Origin: Nocardia sp. NBC_01503 | GTDB lineage: Bacteria > Actinomycetota > Actinomycetes > Mycobacteriales > Mycobacteriaceae | DNA: 64,000 nucleotides | NCBI RefSeq assembly: GCF_036327755.1 | Contig: NZ_CP109596.1 | Span: 5,146,001 to 5,210,000 of the forward strand | Reading direction: 5' to 3' | Shown here: positions 48,103-57,208 of the stretch, piece after piece | Layout of the letters: every line of letters starts with the position of its first letter | How positions within the stretch are numbered: position 1 is the stretch's first letter | The notes under the pieces: generated by a model | The model's input: only the letters and a program-made list of their open reading frames with translations | What the model was told of the DNA's origin: nothing | Database searches by the model: none | Program-made: the position numbers and the translations under genes

Positions 48103-48484
48103 TCGATTTCCTCACTCCCCTCCGCCATTGGATCCCGTACCGGTCGTTACTGCCAGTGCGCACTTCCCCCGCGTGGGAAGTCGCCGAACGCGCCGGGTAC
48201 CGCATCCTCGAATCGCGGGCGCGGAGCCGTCGTTCGGCCGATGTGGCGCGAATTGGCCCGCAGCTGACGCTTTCTGGTACCTGGAGACCGGTCGTTTCGG
48301 CCGTAGAGTCGATGCACACTTCGCCGGTGGACTCGGAAATGAACTCGGGATCACACGGCGCCTTGATCCGGAATCAATCTGCTCGGAGATTCGATGACGT
48401 TAATCAGCACGACCCGGATTCGGCAGGACGCGCTGCCGGTCGATCGACCCCGTCGTTCGACGCCCACGGGACAGGGCGGGTGCC
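48103..48484. other. Divergent intergenic region
   Basis: 382 bases between the divergent genes at 48102 and 48485. It holds operator site 7 near its left end. The possible reading frames across it are short or run through the operator and lack ribosome-binding sites. I see no other clear element in the right 300 bases. Confidence 0.5.
48164..48179. promoter_or_regulatory. TTCCCC-CGCG-TGGGAA operator, site 7
   Basis: 6-4-6 repeat 62 bp upstream of the minus-strand gene at 48102 and about 300 bp before the plus-strand gene at 48485. Confidence 0.7.
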
Positions 48485-49033
48485 ATGCTGATTCAGAGTA
48501 GCCGTTGCCGCACCTTCGAATACGCGGTCACCGAACCGTCGGCCTGCGCTGTCGGGGTCGCCGAGGGCGAGGTCGGCACGTCGCATCGATTCGCCGAATG
48601 CCTGGTCGTCTCGATCGCACTCGAACATGGTGATCTGGTGCTCGGTGCCGCCGCGGCGAAGATCATCCGCAAGCTCATCGCCCGCACGGGGGCGCTGGCG
48701 GTGGTCATCGATGGCTATCTCCGCCCGCCCACACGGGGTGAGCGCACCGAGGGCGGCACCGATCTGCTGACCGATCTGGCCGATTCGCTCGATCTGCTCG
48801 CCGAGGTCACCGAACGCCTGACGCACGGCGGGGAGAACGTCCACACCTTGCCCTTCGGCTGGCGCACGCGGGCGCGGGCCCAGATGTCCGACGGCGCGCA
48901 CACCCGGCACGGCATTCGATTGAACGCGGGTGATCCCGGTACCGGCGGCGGGGTGGTCGCGGCGCTGGATATTCCGGTGGTGCAGCGCTTTCGCGCGATG
49001 AGCGCAGCGGCCTTCAGTCCGACCTGCGCCTGA
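48485..49033 (+). CDS. Free-standing threonyl-tRNA synthetase editing-domain-like protein
   Basis: 182 residues. 'MLIQSSRCRTFEYAV' at the start and 'GENVHTLPFGWRTRARAQMS' followed by 'GAHTRHGIR' near the end recall the archaeal ThrRS editing domain (D-aminoacyl-tRNA-deacylase fold; compare its 'PFGW' and 'KGHP' motifs). That domain removes Ser from mischarged tRNA-Thr. No synthetase domain is attached. Here it may edit tRNA or a charged small molecule. Recognition is from memory of the family pattern. A terminator hairpin follows. Confidence 0.55.
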   Translation: MLIQSSRCRTFEYAVTEPSACAVGVAEGEVGTSHRFAECLVVSIALEHGDLVLGAAAAKIIRKLIARTGALAVVIDGYLRPPTRGERTEGGTDLLTDLADSLDLLAEVTERLTHGGENVHTLPFGWRTRARAQMSDGAHTRHGIRLNAGDPGTGGGVVAALDIPVVQRFRAMSAAAFSPTCA

Positions 49034-49045
49034 GGAATTCCGGAG

Positions 49046-49074
49046 CGGCCGGTGGTGTCCCACGCCACCGGCCG
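49046..49074 (+). terminator. Terminator-like hairpin before the ESX core
   Basis: A perfect 10-bp stem: CGGCCGGTGG at 49046-49055 and its complement at 49065-49074 with a 9-nt loop, 13 bases after the preceding stop. Confidence 0.7.
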
Positions 49075-49200
49075 TCGTGGATCTGGTTGTCGTGGGGAGG
49101 GTATTCGACAAACCATGTCCGGGGCGGCCGGCATACCGGATCGCGGAATCCGGCCGCAGGATCGAGACCACCTGATGAGGGGCAAGGTGGCGCCGACCCT

Positions 49201-49224
49201 TTGTGCCGTTAATCAACGGCACAA
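49201..49224. promoter_or_regulatory. Inverted repeat TTGTGCCGTT / AACGGCACAA
   Basis: Perfect 10-bp arms around AATC, the best copy of the repeat also found before the WhiB/merR pair and the PAS/GAF gene. It lies 173 bp upstream of eccA. Confidence 0.75.
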
Positions 49225-49265
49225 CGAATATTGGCATATTTGAACGGCCGCTGGCCAATGCCCGA

Positions 49266-49281
49266 TTCCCCCTCGTGGGAA
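49266..49281. promoter_or_regulatory. TTCCCC-CTCG-TGGGAA operator, site 8
   Basis: First of two tandem 6-4-6 repeats before eccA. Confidence 0.72.
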
Positions 49282-49317
49282 GGCAATGCGCAGGCCGGGG
49301 CAAATGGGGTACGGCTG

Positions 49318-49333
49318 TTCCCAGCGATGGGAA
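49318..49333. promoter_or_regulatory. TTCCCA-GCGA-TGGGAA operator, site 9
   Basis: Perfect repeat, 64 bp upstream of the eccA TTG start and on the same helical face as site 8. Confidence 0.78.
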
Positions 49334-49396
49334 ATGAGAGTCCCGGGCTCGCCTCTACCCTTCGTGCAGACGAGATCGGTGGAAGGGAAGTCCGAG

Positions 49397-51154
49397 TTGT
49401 CAGCGGCCGAGGACGCGTTCTATACAGGGGTTCAAAGTCTCGGATTGGTTTCCGGGGGAGTGCGCAACGACCAGCACGCGCTGGCGGCATTCCACGCGGC
49501 GACCGATCTCGATCCGGATATGTGCGATGCCTGGCTCGGGCTCGCCATGGCCGGGGAAATCTCTGGTGAAGTCATCTACGGGGCGTATCGCTCCGTCCAC
49601 AATCTGTACCGGGATCAGCAGCGGGCGGGCCTGCCCGATCGATCGCTGTGGTGCCAGGTCGAAATCGGAATGTACGGGCTGCGCGTGGCCATGTCCGATC
49701 GCGATCAGATCGCGCTCGCGCAGGCGTGCAAATACGCCGAGGGCGGTGAATGGGGCGAGGCCACCGCCATTCTCGATCAGCTGCCCGCCGACGATGTCGC
49801 CGACTTCGTCCGGCTGTCACTGTATTTCCGCACCCACCGCTGGCCCGATGTCCTGGAATTCCGGGCGCGCAAACCGGCTCTCGAGGACAATCTGCTCGAT
49901 ATCGCGGCCGAATTGATGGCGACACAGGCGCTGGCGCAGCTGGGCCGCTTCGGTGAGGCCCTGCCCCGGGCCCAGCGCATCGTCGAGGACAGTTCCTCGG
50001 GCAGTCTCTCCTACATCTGGGCCGACGCGCACTTTCTGCTCGGAATGGTGTTGCGGCACAACGGCGATCACGAGGCCGCCGATCGAATCCTCAAGGGACT
50101 ACAGGGTTCCGCGCTGTGGCAGCAGCATGAGGATTGGCAGCGTGCGGTCGCGGACAAGACCTATCGCTTCGAAATCACCACCGCCGACGTCATTTCCACC
50201 CGCACCGACCGCTGGGATCCGCGCTCGGGCGACGACCCGGCCGAGGTGGCGGCGTCCGCGGCGCGTGACGAACGCGAATCCCTGCTCACCGAGGCTTCGG
50301 ATCTGCTGCGCGCGCAGATCGGCATGGATTCGGTCAAGGAGCAGGTGGACCGGCTCAAATCCGGTGTGCTGATGGATCAGGTCCGCGCCAAACGCGGTCT
50401 GGCCGTGGACTCCCGGTCCCATCACCTGATCTTCTCCGGTCCGCCCGGCACCGGTAAGACCACCATCGCCCGGGTCATCGCCAAGATCTTCGCCGGACTC
50501 GGCGTGGTGGAGAACGCGGATGTGATCGAGGTGTCCCGCAACGATATGGTCGGCACCCACCTCGGGCACACCGCGCCCAAGACCAACGCGCTGATCGATT
50601 CGGCCCTGGGCGGAGTGCTGTTCATCGACGAGGCGTACACCCTGATCCAGGAAGGGCTCTCCGGCGGAGACGCTTTCGGTAAGGAAGCGGTCGACACGCT
50701 GCTGGCCCGAATGGAGAACGACCGCGACAAACTCGTGGTGATCATCGCGGGCTACGAGGATCAGATCGATCGCTTCCTGGCCTCCAACGACGGCTTGGCC
50801 TCCCGCTTCACCAAACGCATCCGCTTCGCCAGCTACGACGCGAACGAACTCGTCCGCATTGCCGAACATATTGCCCAGAACAAGGATTCGATCCTGTCCG
50901 GGGATGCCCGCCATGCCCTGCACGACCGCTGCGAGCAACTCTCCGGGCAGGCCCGCAATGGCCGTCGCCTGATCGACCTCGCGGGTAACGGCCGTTTCGT
51001 GCGCAATGTGGTGGAAGCCGCCGAGTCCGAACGCGACTACCGCTTCACTCGCGAGAACGCCAATGTGGCCGCGATGACCGATGAAGAACTCATGACCATC
51101 TCGGAGGCGGATATCACCGCCGCCCTGGAAGGACTGGCGCCGGCCGCCCACTGA
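49397..51154 (+). CDS. eccA: ESX secretion AAA+ ATPase EccA
   Basis: 585 residues. A TPR-like helical N-terminal domain (residues about 1-280) is followed by an AAA+ domain with Walker A 'FSGPPGTGKTT' near residue 348 and Walker B 'VLFIDEAYTL' near 408. Cytosolic EccA works with EspG and PPE/Esx substrates. The start is a TTG at 49397 with GGAAGGGAAG seven nt upstream; no ATG/GTG is better placed. In M. tuberculosis ESX-2 eccA is at the far end, while here it leads the operon as in ESX-3. Confidence 0.95.
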   Translation: MSAAEDAFYTGVQSLGLVSGGVRNDQHALAAFHAATDLDPDMCDAWLGLAMAGEISGEVIYGAYRSVHNLYRDQQRAGLPDRSLWCQVEIGMYGLRVAMSDRDQIALAQACKYAEGGEWGEATAILDQLPADDVADFVRLSLYFRTHRWPDVLEFRARKPALEDNLLDIAAELMATQALAQLGRFGEALPRAQRIVEDSSSGSLSYIWADAHFLLGMVLRHNGDHEAADRILKGLQGSALWQQHEDWQRAVADKTYRFEITTADVISTRTDRWDPRSGDDPAEVAASAARDERESLLTEASDLLRAQIGMDSVKEQVDRLKSGVLMDQVRAKRGLAVDSRSHHLIFSGPPGTGKTTIARVIAKIFAGLGVVENADVIEVSRNDMVGTHLGHTAPKTNALIDSALGGVLFIDEAYTLIQEGLSGGDAFGKEAVDTLLARMENDRDKLVVIIAGYEDQIDRFLASNDGLASRFTKRIRFASYDANELVRIAEHIAQNKDSILSGDARHALHDRCEQLSGQARNGRRLIDLAGNGRFVRNVVEAAESERDYRFTRENANVAAMTDEELMTISEADITAALEGLAPAAH

Positions 51155-51182
51155 TCGGCGCGACGGAAGGAAACACACGACG

Positions 51183-52739
51183 GTGGCCCGCTTCCGGGTG
51201 GTGACCAAACACCAGATCTCCGGCTGGCGCTTCCTGTTCCGGCGCATCGAACACGCGCTGGTCCGGCGGGACGCCTCGATGATCGACGATCCGCAGCGCG
51301 GGCGCTCCACCGCGCTGTCGATCGGTATCGCGATGGCCTGCGTGGTCATCGCGGGATCGGCGGTGCTGTCCTTCTTCAAACCCGCCAAGCCGATCGGCGA
51401 TTCGAAGATCGTCGCCGAAAAGGGCTCGGGCGCACTGTATGTGCGCGTCGGCGCACGACTGCATCCGGCGCTGAACCTCACCTCGGCGCGCTTGGTGATC
51501 GGCGCGGCCGAGAACCCGGTGCAGGTGTCCAAGGAGGAGTTGGCGAAGTTCCCGCGCGGCCCCATCGTCGGTATCGCGGGTGCGCCCGGGGCGATCTCGG
51601 ACGGCAATGGCCGCGATTCCTCATGGGCGGTATGCGACAGCACCGCCATCGGTGCGGCCGGGCCGACGGATCCGACCACCGGTCTGCCCACCACGAGCCG
51701 CTCCCCGGTGCGCACCGTGGCGATCGGCAGTCGGCTCAGCATCGACGGTGATGCCACTCGCCCGCTCGGCGACACCCAGGCCCGGCTGCTGCGCGAGGGC
51801 TCCACCACCTGGCTGGTGTATCGCGATCACGATCGCGGAATCGTCAGGGCCATAATCAATCTCGCCGATTCTCCGGTCACCCTCGCGCTGGGCATCGACG
51901 CTACCGCGCCGGTGCTCCCGGCCTCGCCGGGTCTGCTGGAAGCCATCCCCGAAGCGCCACCGCTGCGGGTACCGGCGGTGCCGGGGGCCGGGCAGGTCAT
52001 CAGCTTGCCCTCGGGTCTGTCGGTCGCGGTCGGCTCGGTGCTCTCGGTGTCCACCGTGGATCACGGCGCCGCCTACTATCTGGTTTCGCAATCGGGCGTG
52101 GTGCAGATCAGCGCGGTGCTGGCGGCCATGGTTCGCAATGCCGATTCGCACGGCGCCGTCTCGGCCATCGCCGTCGGCCCGGATGTGGTGGCCACCAACC
52201 TGCGCCCCGGCGGCTGGCCCGGCACCACCAGCTATCCCGCCGCCGCGGTGCACATCGCCGATCCCGAACGCGACGGCATCACCTGCTACCACTGGACGCA
52301 CGCGGCCGACGATCCGAACGCGAGCACCGAACTGCTGATCGGGCGGCAACTGCCACTGGCGGCCGACGAGCTCGCGCGTACGGTGCCGCTGGTGACCGCG
52401 AGCGGTTCCCGCGGAACCACCGCCGACGCCGCCTATCTGCCCCGCGATACCGGCAGTTTCGTACGCGTCACCGGATTGGATCCGGCCTCACCATTGCGCG
52501 AGGCGCTGTACTGGATCTCCGACAGCGGTGTGCGCTACGGCATCGACGCGCGCATCGGCGGCAGTTCACCGGACCCCACCCTGACCGCACTCGCGCTGCG
52601 CAATCCCATTCCCGCCCCGTGGAGCATCGTCTCGCTCTTCGCCATCGGGCCGACCCTGTCCCAACGCGATGCCCGCATTCAACACGACGGCATCGCCGCC
52701 GACCGCGCCGCCGCGCCCCTGCCCGGAGGACAACCGTGA
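51183..52739 (+). CDS. eccB: ESX membrane component EccB
   Basis: 518 residues. The start 'MARFRVVTKHQISGWRFLFR' is the EccB signature. One transmembrane helix ('LSIGIAMACVVIAGSAVLSF') near residues 45-66 precedes the large periplasmic part with repeats and two cysteines ('SWAVCDS', 'ITCYHW') likely to form a disulfide. EccB forms the periplasmic part of the ESX pore. GTG start; overlaps eccC by GTGA. Confidence 0.96.
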   Translation: MARFRVVTKHQISGWRFLFRRIEHALVRRDASMIDDPQRGRSTALSIGIAMACVVIAGSAVLSFFKPAKPIGDSKIVAEKGSGALYVRVGARLHPALNLTSARLVIGAAENPVQVSKEELAKFPRGPIVGIAGAPGAISDGNGRDSSWAVCDSTAIGAAGPTDPTTGLPTTSRSPVRTVAIGSRLSIDGDATRPLGDTQARLLREGSTTWLVYRDHDRGIVRAIINLADSPVTLALGIDATAPVLPASPGLLEAIPEAPPLRVPAVPGAGQVISLPSGLSVAVGSVLSVSTVDHGAAYYLVSQSGVVQISAVLAAMVRNADSHGAVSAIAVGPDVVATNLRPGGWPGTTSYPAAAVHIADPERDGITCYHWTHAADDPNASTELLIGRQLPLAADELARTVPLVTASGSRGTTADAAYLPRDTGSFVRVTGLDPASPLREALYWISDSGVRYGIDARIGGSSPDPTLTALALRNPIPAPWSIVSLFAIGPTLSQRDARIQHDGIAADRAAAPLPGGQP

Positions 52740-55700
52740 CAACCACGCGCCGTTTCGTCCGCCCCGCCCGCATGGTGCGCGGGCCCAAGGCGCCGGCGGT
52801 GGCCGAACTGCGCCTGCAACCCCCCACCGAACTGCCCAAACCCGTTCCGCCGTCCCGGCTTCGGATGATCATGCCCGTGGTGATGATGGCGGGGATGGGC
52901 GGCATGATGGTCATGATGTTCCGCGGCGGCGCGGCCATGAATCCGATGTCGCTGATGTTCCCGATCATGATGGTGGTGTCGATGTTCGGCACCCTCGGCG
53001 GCAGTATGGGCGGGAGCGGTTCCGGTGGCGCGGCCTCGCTCAACGAGGAGCGTAAGGACTATCTACGCAGTATCGCCGAACACCGGAAATCGGTGCGCGC
53101 CACCGAGACCGAGCTCGAGACCTATCTGACACACACCCACCCCGGACCGGACAGCGTGGCCCGGCTGATCGGCGGTCAGCGTATGTGGGAGGTCCAGGTC
53201 GCCAGTCCGCAGTTCCTGCGCATCCGGGTCGGGCGCGGTCGCATCGCGAATCAGGTGCGGGTCATCGTGCCCGAGGCCGCACCGTTGGCGGACCTGGATC
53301 CCGTCGGCGTGGTGGAGGTTACGCGTTTCGCCAAGGCGTACTCGACCGTCGGTGGCATGCCGGTCGCGATCAATCTGCTGTCCGCGCCCGAGATCGGTCT
53401 GGACGGCGACGCCGCCGCGGTGGCAGCCCTGGTGCGTGCCATGCTCGCGGAAACCGTTGTGCTGCATGGTCCGGACCAGGTCGGGATCGCCGCGGTCCTG
53501 CCGGATCCGGACGCGCCGGAATGGGCGTGGTTGAAATGGTTGCCGCACACCCAGCATCCCAGCGATAAGGACGCCATCGGCTCCAGCCGGATGGTGTACC
53601 GCTCGGTCGCCGAACTCCGGGGCAAGGTGCTCGCAGGGCTCAACCGCGGACCGTTCTCGGCCAATAGCCAACCGTCACTGGAGCGTAAGCACTTCCTGCT
53701 CATCGTCGGCGTCGGCGGCGCGGCCAATGAACGCGATATCTCCGGTATCGACGGCTGCACCTGGCTGCGGCTCGGCATCGCCGAACAGCCGCTGCCGCGT
53801 GCGCTGCGCTTCAGCGTCGATGCGGACCACGCGCTGTTCGAGGTGTCCGCCCGCGGCCGGCGCCGCGTGGGCCGGGCCGATGCCATGTCCGTCAGCGCCT
53901 GCACCGCCCTGGCGCGCAGCCTCGCCCCCTACCGGCTCTCCACCGTGGTCGAAGCCGTTGCCGCCGAACAGGCGGGCGGCACCACCTGGGAGGAAATGGT
54001 CGGTATCACCGATCCGGGTGATCTCCAGGTCGACCGGACCTGGCGCGTCATCCGCGATATCGACCGGTCCCGGCTGAACGTCCCCTTCGGCTACGACCCG
54101 GCCGGCAGTCTGGTCCACCTCGACATCAAGGAATCCGCCGAGGAGGGTATGGGCCCGCACGGTATGTGCATCGGCGCCACCGGCTCGGGCAAGTCCGAAT
54201 TCCTGCGCACCCTGGTGCTTTCGGCCGTGACCACGCACTCCCCGGACCTGTTGAACCTGCTGCTGGTCGACTTCAAGGGCGGTGCGACCTTCCTCGGCTT
54301 CGATCGCCTCTCCCACGTGACCGCCGTGGTCACCAATATGGAGGAGGAGGCCGATCTCGTCACCCGTATGGAGGACGTGATCAACGGCGAAATGGCACGG
54401 CGGCAACGCATTCTGCGCGATGCCGGCAACTTCGCCAGCGTCGCCGATTACGAGCGGGCCCGTGAACAGGGCGCACAGCTCGAACCCATGCCGACCCTGC
54501 TGATCATCCTCGACGAATTCGCCGAACTGCTGGAACAGCATCCGAGCTTCTCCAAACTGTTCGTCGCCATCGGCCGCCTGGGCCGGTCACTGCGCATCCA
54601 CCTGCTGCTGGCCTCGCAGAAGGTGCCCTCCAGTCGGATGGGCGAGCTCGAGGCGCACCTGTCCTACCGAATCGCGTTGCGCACCAACCAGACCAGCGAT
54701 TCGCGCGATGCCATCGGCACCGCCGACGCCTATCACCTGCCCAAGAAGCCGGGCGCGGGCTACCTGCGCGTCGGTGCGGGCGATCTGCAGCGCTTCCAGG
54801 CGGCCTATGTCGGGTCGCCCTATACCGCCCCCATACAGACCGCCACGCCCGGCACCCAGCGCGCCCGGCGCGCCAGCGGCGGCTACCGCATGCCGCAGCG
54901 TTTCACCACGGCCGCGATCACCGAAATCCAAAGTCCCGTACCGGAACCCGTGCCCGCGCCGGAACCCGAGGTCATCGATGCCGAACCGGTGACGGTAATG
55001 GAGACCGTACTGCAGCAACTCGCCGGGCACGGACGGCCCGCCCATCGAATGTGGTTGCCGCCGTTGAATATCGCGCCCACCCTCGATCGGCTCATTCAGA
55101 ACGTGACGCCGGGCAGCCTGCGGCTGCCCTGGGCCATCGTCGACCAACCCCGCCTGCAACGCCAGGACGTGTGGACGGTGGACCTGTCCGCGGCCGGCGG
55201 CCATGTCGCGATCGTCGGCGGACCGCAGTCGGGCAAATCCACCGCGGTACAGACGCTGGTCCTGTCGGGCGCACTGACCCATACCCCCGAACAGGTGCAG
55301 TTCTACTGCCTCGATTTCTCCGGCGGTCTCACCGGCCTGCGCACCCTGCCGCACGTGGGCTCGATCGCCTCCATCCGCGACGTCGACCGTGTTCGGCGCA
55401 CCTTCGCACTGCTGACCAACCTGATCGCGCACCGGCAGAACGTATTCGCCGAACTGGGTATCGATTCCATGCGCGAATTCCGTCGCCGCCGCGCGTCCGC
55501 GCGCGAATCGGCACTGCTCGATGCCCAAGGCGATCAATATGGAGACGTCTTTCTCGTCATCGACGGCTGGGATGTCGGATTCTCCAGCAACGGACCGTAT
55601 TACGACGAATACCTACCGGTGGTGGAATCGCTTGCGCTGCAGGGTCTGAACTACGGCGTCCACCTGGTGCTGACCAGTTCGCGCTGGGCCGCCATCCGGT

Positions 55701-56740
55701 CCTCGATCAGGGATATGCTGCAGACCCGGTTGGAAATGCGCCTCGGCGACCTCACCGACACCGTATTCACCACCCAGCGGCAGGTTGTCGCCTCGATACC
55801 CGCCAATCGGCCGGGACGCTGCATCTCCACCGACGCCCTGCATATGCTGATCGCGCTGCCGCGCGTCGACGGTGTCGCGGAGCCGGATTCCATCGGTGCG
55901 GGGCTGACCGCCGCGGCCGAAACCCTCACCCGCCAATACCCCGGCAGGTGCGCGCCGGAGGTCAAGCTGTTGCCCGCCAACATCTCCCTCGCCGAGGTCA
56001 CCGCGGGAATGCCCGCGCCGTCCACCCTCGCGCAGCGGCTGGCGGTGCCGTTCGGTCTCCGCGAATCCGACCTCACCCCGGCCGTCATCGACTTCGGTGT
56101 CTCCACCCATATGATGGTGCTCGGTTCCACGGGCTGCGGTAAGTCGACCGTGGTTGGGGCCCTGCTGGATTCGATCCATCGGCGATTCACCCCGGAGCAG
56201 GCGCGCATCCTGCTCATCGACTATCGCAGGCAGCATATGGATGCCGTGCCCGAGGAACATCTGATCGGGTACCTCACCAGTGAACGCGATCTCATCGAGG
56301 GACTCGGCGGTTTCGCGGCCCGCATGCGCGAGCGCCGTGCGCCCGATGGCGTGACCTCACAGCAGCTCAAGGAGCGCTCCTGGTGGAGCGGCCCGGAAAT
56401 CTTCGTGGTGGTCGACGACTACCACATGGTCGTCCAACGCGGACAAGGGAATCCGCTCGATCCGCTGAAGGATCTCATCGTCGACGGACGTGACACCGGC
56501 CTGCATCTCATCGCGGCCCGCAATATCGCACAGGCCGATTCGGCCATGTACGACAACATTCTCGGGCAGATGAAGAACCTCAACTCCTCGGGTCTCATCA
56601 TGGACGGTTCGAGGCTGGACGGCATGCTGGTCGGGGATGTGAAGGCGACGAAGCAGCCCACCGGCCGAGGCATTTTCGTCGAACCGCTGCATGCCCGCCG
56701 CGACCTCGTACAGGCCGCGCTGCCCCCGGTGCGGGAGTAA
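52736..56740 (+). CDS. eccC: ESX motor ATPase EccC (fused form)
   Basis: 1334 residues in one chain, unlike the split EccCa/EccCb of ESX-1. The N-terminal membrane segments are Met-rich. Three FtsK/SpoIIIE-like ATPase modules follow with Walker A 'GATGSGKSEF' near residue 480, 'GGPQSGKSTA' near 828 and 'GSTGCGKSTV' near 1130. A Walker B 'LLIILDEFAELLEQ' is seen in module 1, while modules 2 and 3 have 'FLVIDGWD' and 'FVVVDDYH'. The domain binds the C-terminal signal of Esx/PE substrates. GTG start overlaps eccB. Confidence 0.96.
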   Translation: MTTTRRFVRPARMVRGPKAPAVAELRLQPPTELPKPVPPSRLRMIMPVVMMAGMGGMMVMMFRGGAAMNPMSLMFPIMMVVSMFGTLGGSMGGSGSGGAASLNEERKDYLRSIAEHRKSVRATETELETYLTHTHPGPDSVARLIGGQRMWEVQVASPQFLRIRVGRGRIANQVRVIVPEAAPLADLDPVGVVEVTRFAKAYSTVGGMPVAINLLSAPEIGLDGDAAAVAALVRAMLAETVVLHGPDQVGIAAVLPDPDAPEWAWLKWLPHTQHPSDKDAIGSSRMVYRSVAELRGKVLAGLNRGPFSANSQPSLERKHFLLIVGVGGAANERDISGIDGCTWLRLGIAEQPLPRALRFSVDADHALFEVSARGRRRVGRADAMSVSACTALARSLAPYRLSTVVEAVAAEQAGGTTWEEMVGITDPGDLQVDRTWRVIRDIDRSRLNVPFGYDPAGSLVHLDIKESAEEGMGPHGMCIGATGSGKSEFLRTLVLSAVTTHSPDLLNLLLVDFKGGATFLGFDRLSHVTAVVTNMEEEADLVTRMEDVINGEMARRQRILRDAGNFASVADYERAREQGAQLEPMPTLLIILDEFAELLEQHPSFSKLFVAIGRLGRSLRIHLLLASQKVPSSRMGELEAHLSYRIALRTNQTSDSRDAIGTADAYHLPKKPGAGYLRVGAGDLQRFQAAYVGSPYTAPIQTATPGTQRARRASGGYRMPQRFTTAAITEIQSPVPEPVPAPEPEVIDAEPVTVMETVLQQLAGHGRPAHRMWLPPLNIAPTLDRLIQNVTPGSLRLPWAIVDQPRLQRQDVWTVDLSAAGGHVAIVGGPQSGKSTAVQTLVLSGALTHTPEQVQFYCLDFSGGLTGLRTLPHVGSIASIRDVDRVRRTFALLTNLIAHRQNVFAELGIDSMREFRRRRASARESALLDAQGDQYGDVFLVIDGWDVGFSSNGPYYDEYLPVVESLALQGLNYGVHLVLTSSRWAAIRSSIRDMLQTRLEMRLGDLTDTVFTTQRQVVASIPANRPGRCISTDALHMLIALPRVDGVAEPDSIGAGLTAAAETLTRQYPGRCAPEVKLLPANISLAEVTAGMPAPSTLAQRLAVPFGLRESDLTPAVIDFGVSTHMMVLGSTGCGKSTVVGALLDSIHRRFTPEQARILLIDYRRQHMDAVPEEHLIGYLTSERDLIEGLGGFAARMRERRAPDGVTSQQLKERSWWSGPEIFVVVDDYHMVVQRGQGNPLDPLKDLIVDGRDTGLHLIAARNIAQADSAMYDNILGQMKNLNSSGLIMDGSRLDGMLVGDVKATKQPTGRGIFVEPLHARRDLVQAALPPVRE

Positions 56741-56786
56741 CCGGGCGCGTCCTATTCGCCGCTCGAAGAGTGAAAAACAACTCGCA

Positions 56787-56802
56787 TTCCCAAGGGTGGG
56801 AA
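56787..56802. promoter_or_regulatory. TTCCCA-AGGG-TGGGAA operator, site 10
   Basis: Perfect repeat (arms extend to CATTCCCA/TGGGAATG), 64 bp upstream of the PE gene and 47 bases after eccC. It suggests a second promoter for PE through mycP. Confidence 0.8.
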
Positions 56803-56865
56803 TGCAATAGCGTTCTTTATGTACCTCTCCATTCGAGCAATCGAATAGTCGCAAGGAGACGATCC

Positions 56866-57183
56866 ATGTTCGTCCAAGTCGCACACGAGGAGCTCCCCGG
56901 TATCGGCGGGCAGCTCCAGACCATTCACGGCGCCTTGTCCTCGGTCGTCGGGACGCAGCTACACCGGGCGGTGCCGATACCGGCGGGCGCGGACTCCGTG
57001 AGCGTCACGGCGGCGCTGCGCCTGGTGGCCCAAACCGCGCAGCATATGGCGGTCACGGCGCCCGGGCTCGCGCACCTGCTGTCCGGCGCCGAAATGATCT
57101 ACCCGGTCAGCGCCGCCTACGGCGGTACCGACGGAACGGGTGGGGCCACCATCGGCGGGGCGGGCGCGCGGCTGAGCGTGTAG
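56866..57183 (+). CDS. PE-family protein
   Basis: 105 residues, typical for a PE domain: helical hairpin from 'VAHEELPGIGGQLQTIHGAL' to 'MAVTAPGLAHLLSGAE', with the type VII export motif Y-x3-D in 'AAYGGTDG'. The canonical Pro-Glu pair near residue 8-9 is not evident ('EELP'). It would pair with the PPE protein encoded next. AAGGAG precedes the ATG. Confidence 0.88.
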   Translation: MFVQVAHEELPGIGGQLQTIHGALSSVVGTQLHRAVPIPAGADSVSVTAALRLVAQTAQHMAVTAPGLAHLLSGAEMIYPVSAAYGGTDGTGGATIGGAGARLSV

Positions 57184-57208
57184 GCCGCACCGGGTTCGGA
57201 GTGATGTC

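Larger units (their letters stand above)
49075..49396. other. Regulatory region of the ESX core operon
   Basis: About 320 bases between the hairpin and eccA without a gene. It holds the AACGG-type repeat (49201-49224) and two TTCCCA-type repeats (49266-49281, 49318-49333) whose centres are 52 bp apart, about five helical turns. Confidence 0.7.

Noticed and set aside
48391..48410. ACGTT-AATC-AGCAC as another AACGG-type site
   Set aside because: Only the left half and spacer resemble the repeat; the right arm does not match.
48156..48491. 111-residue reading frame in the divergent gap
   Set aside because: It runs through the operator, has no ribosome-binding site and its composition does not look like a protein.
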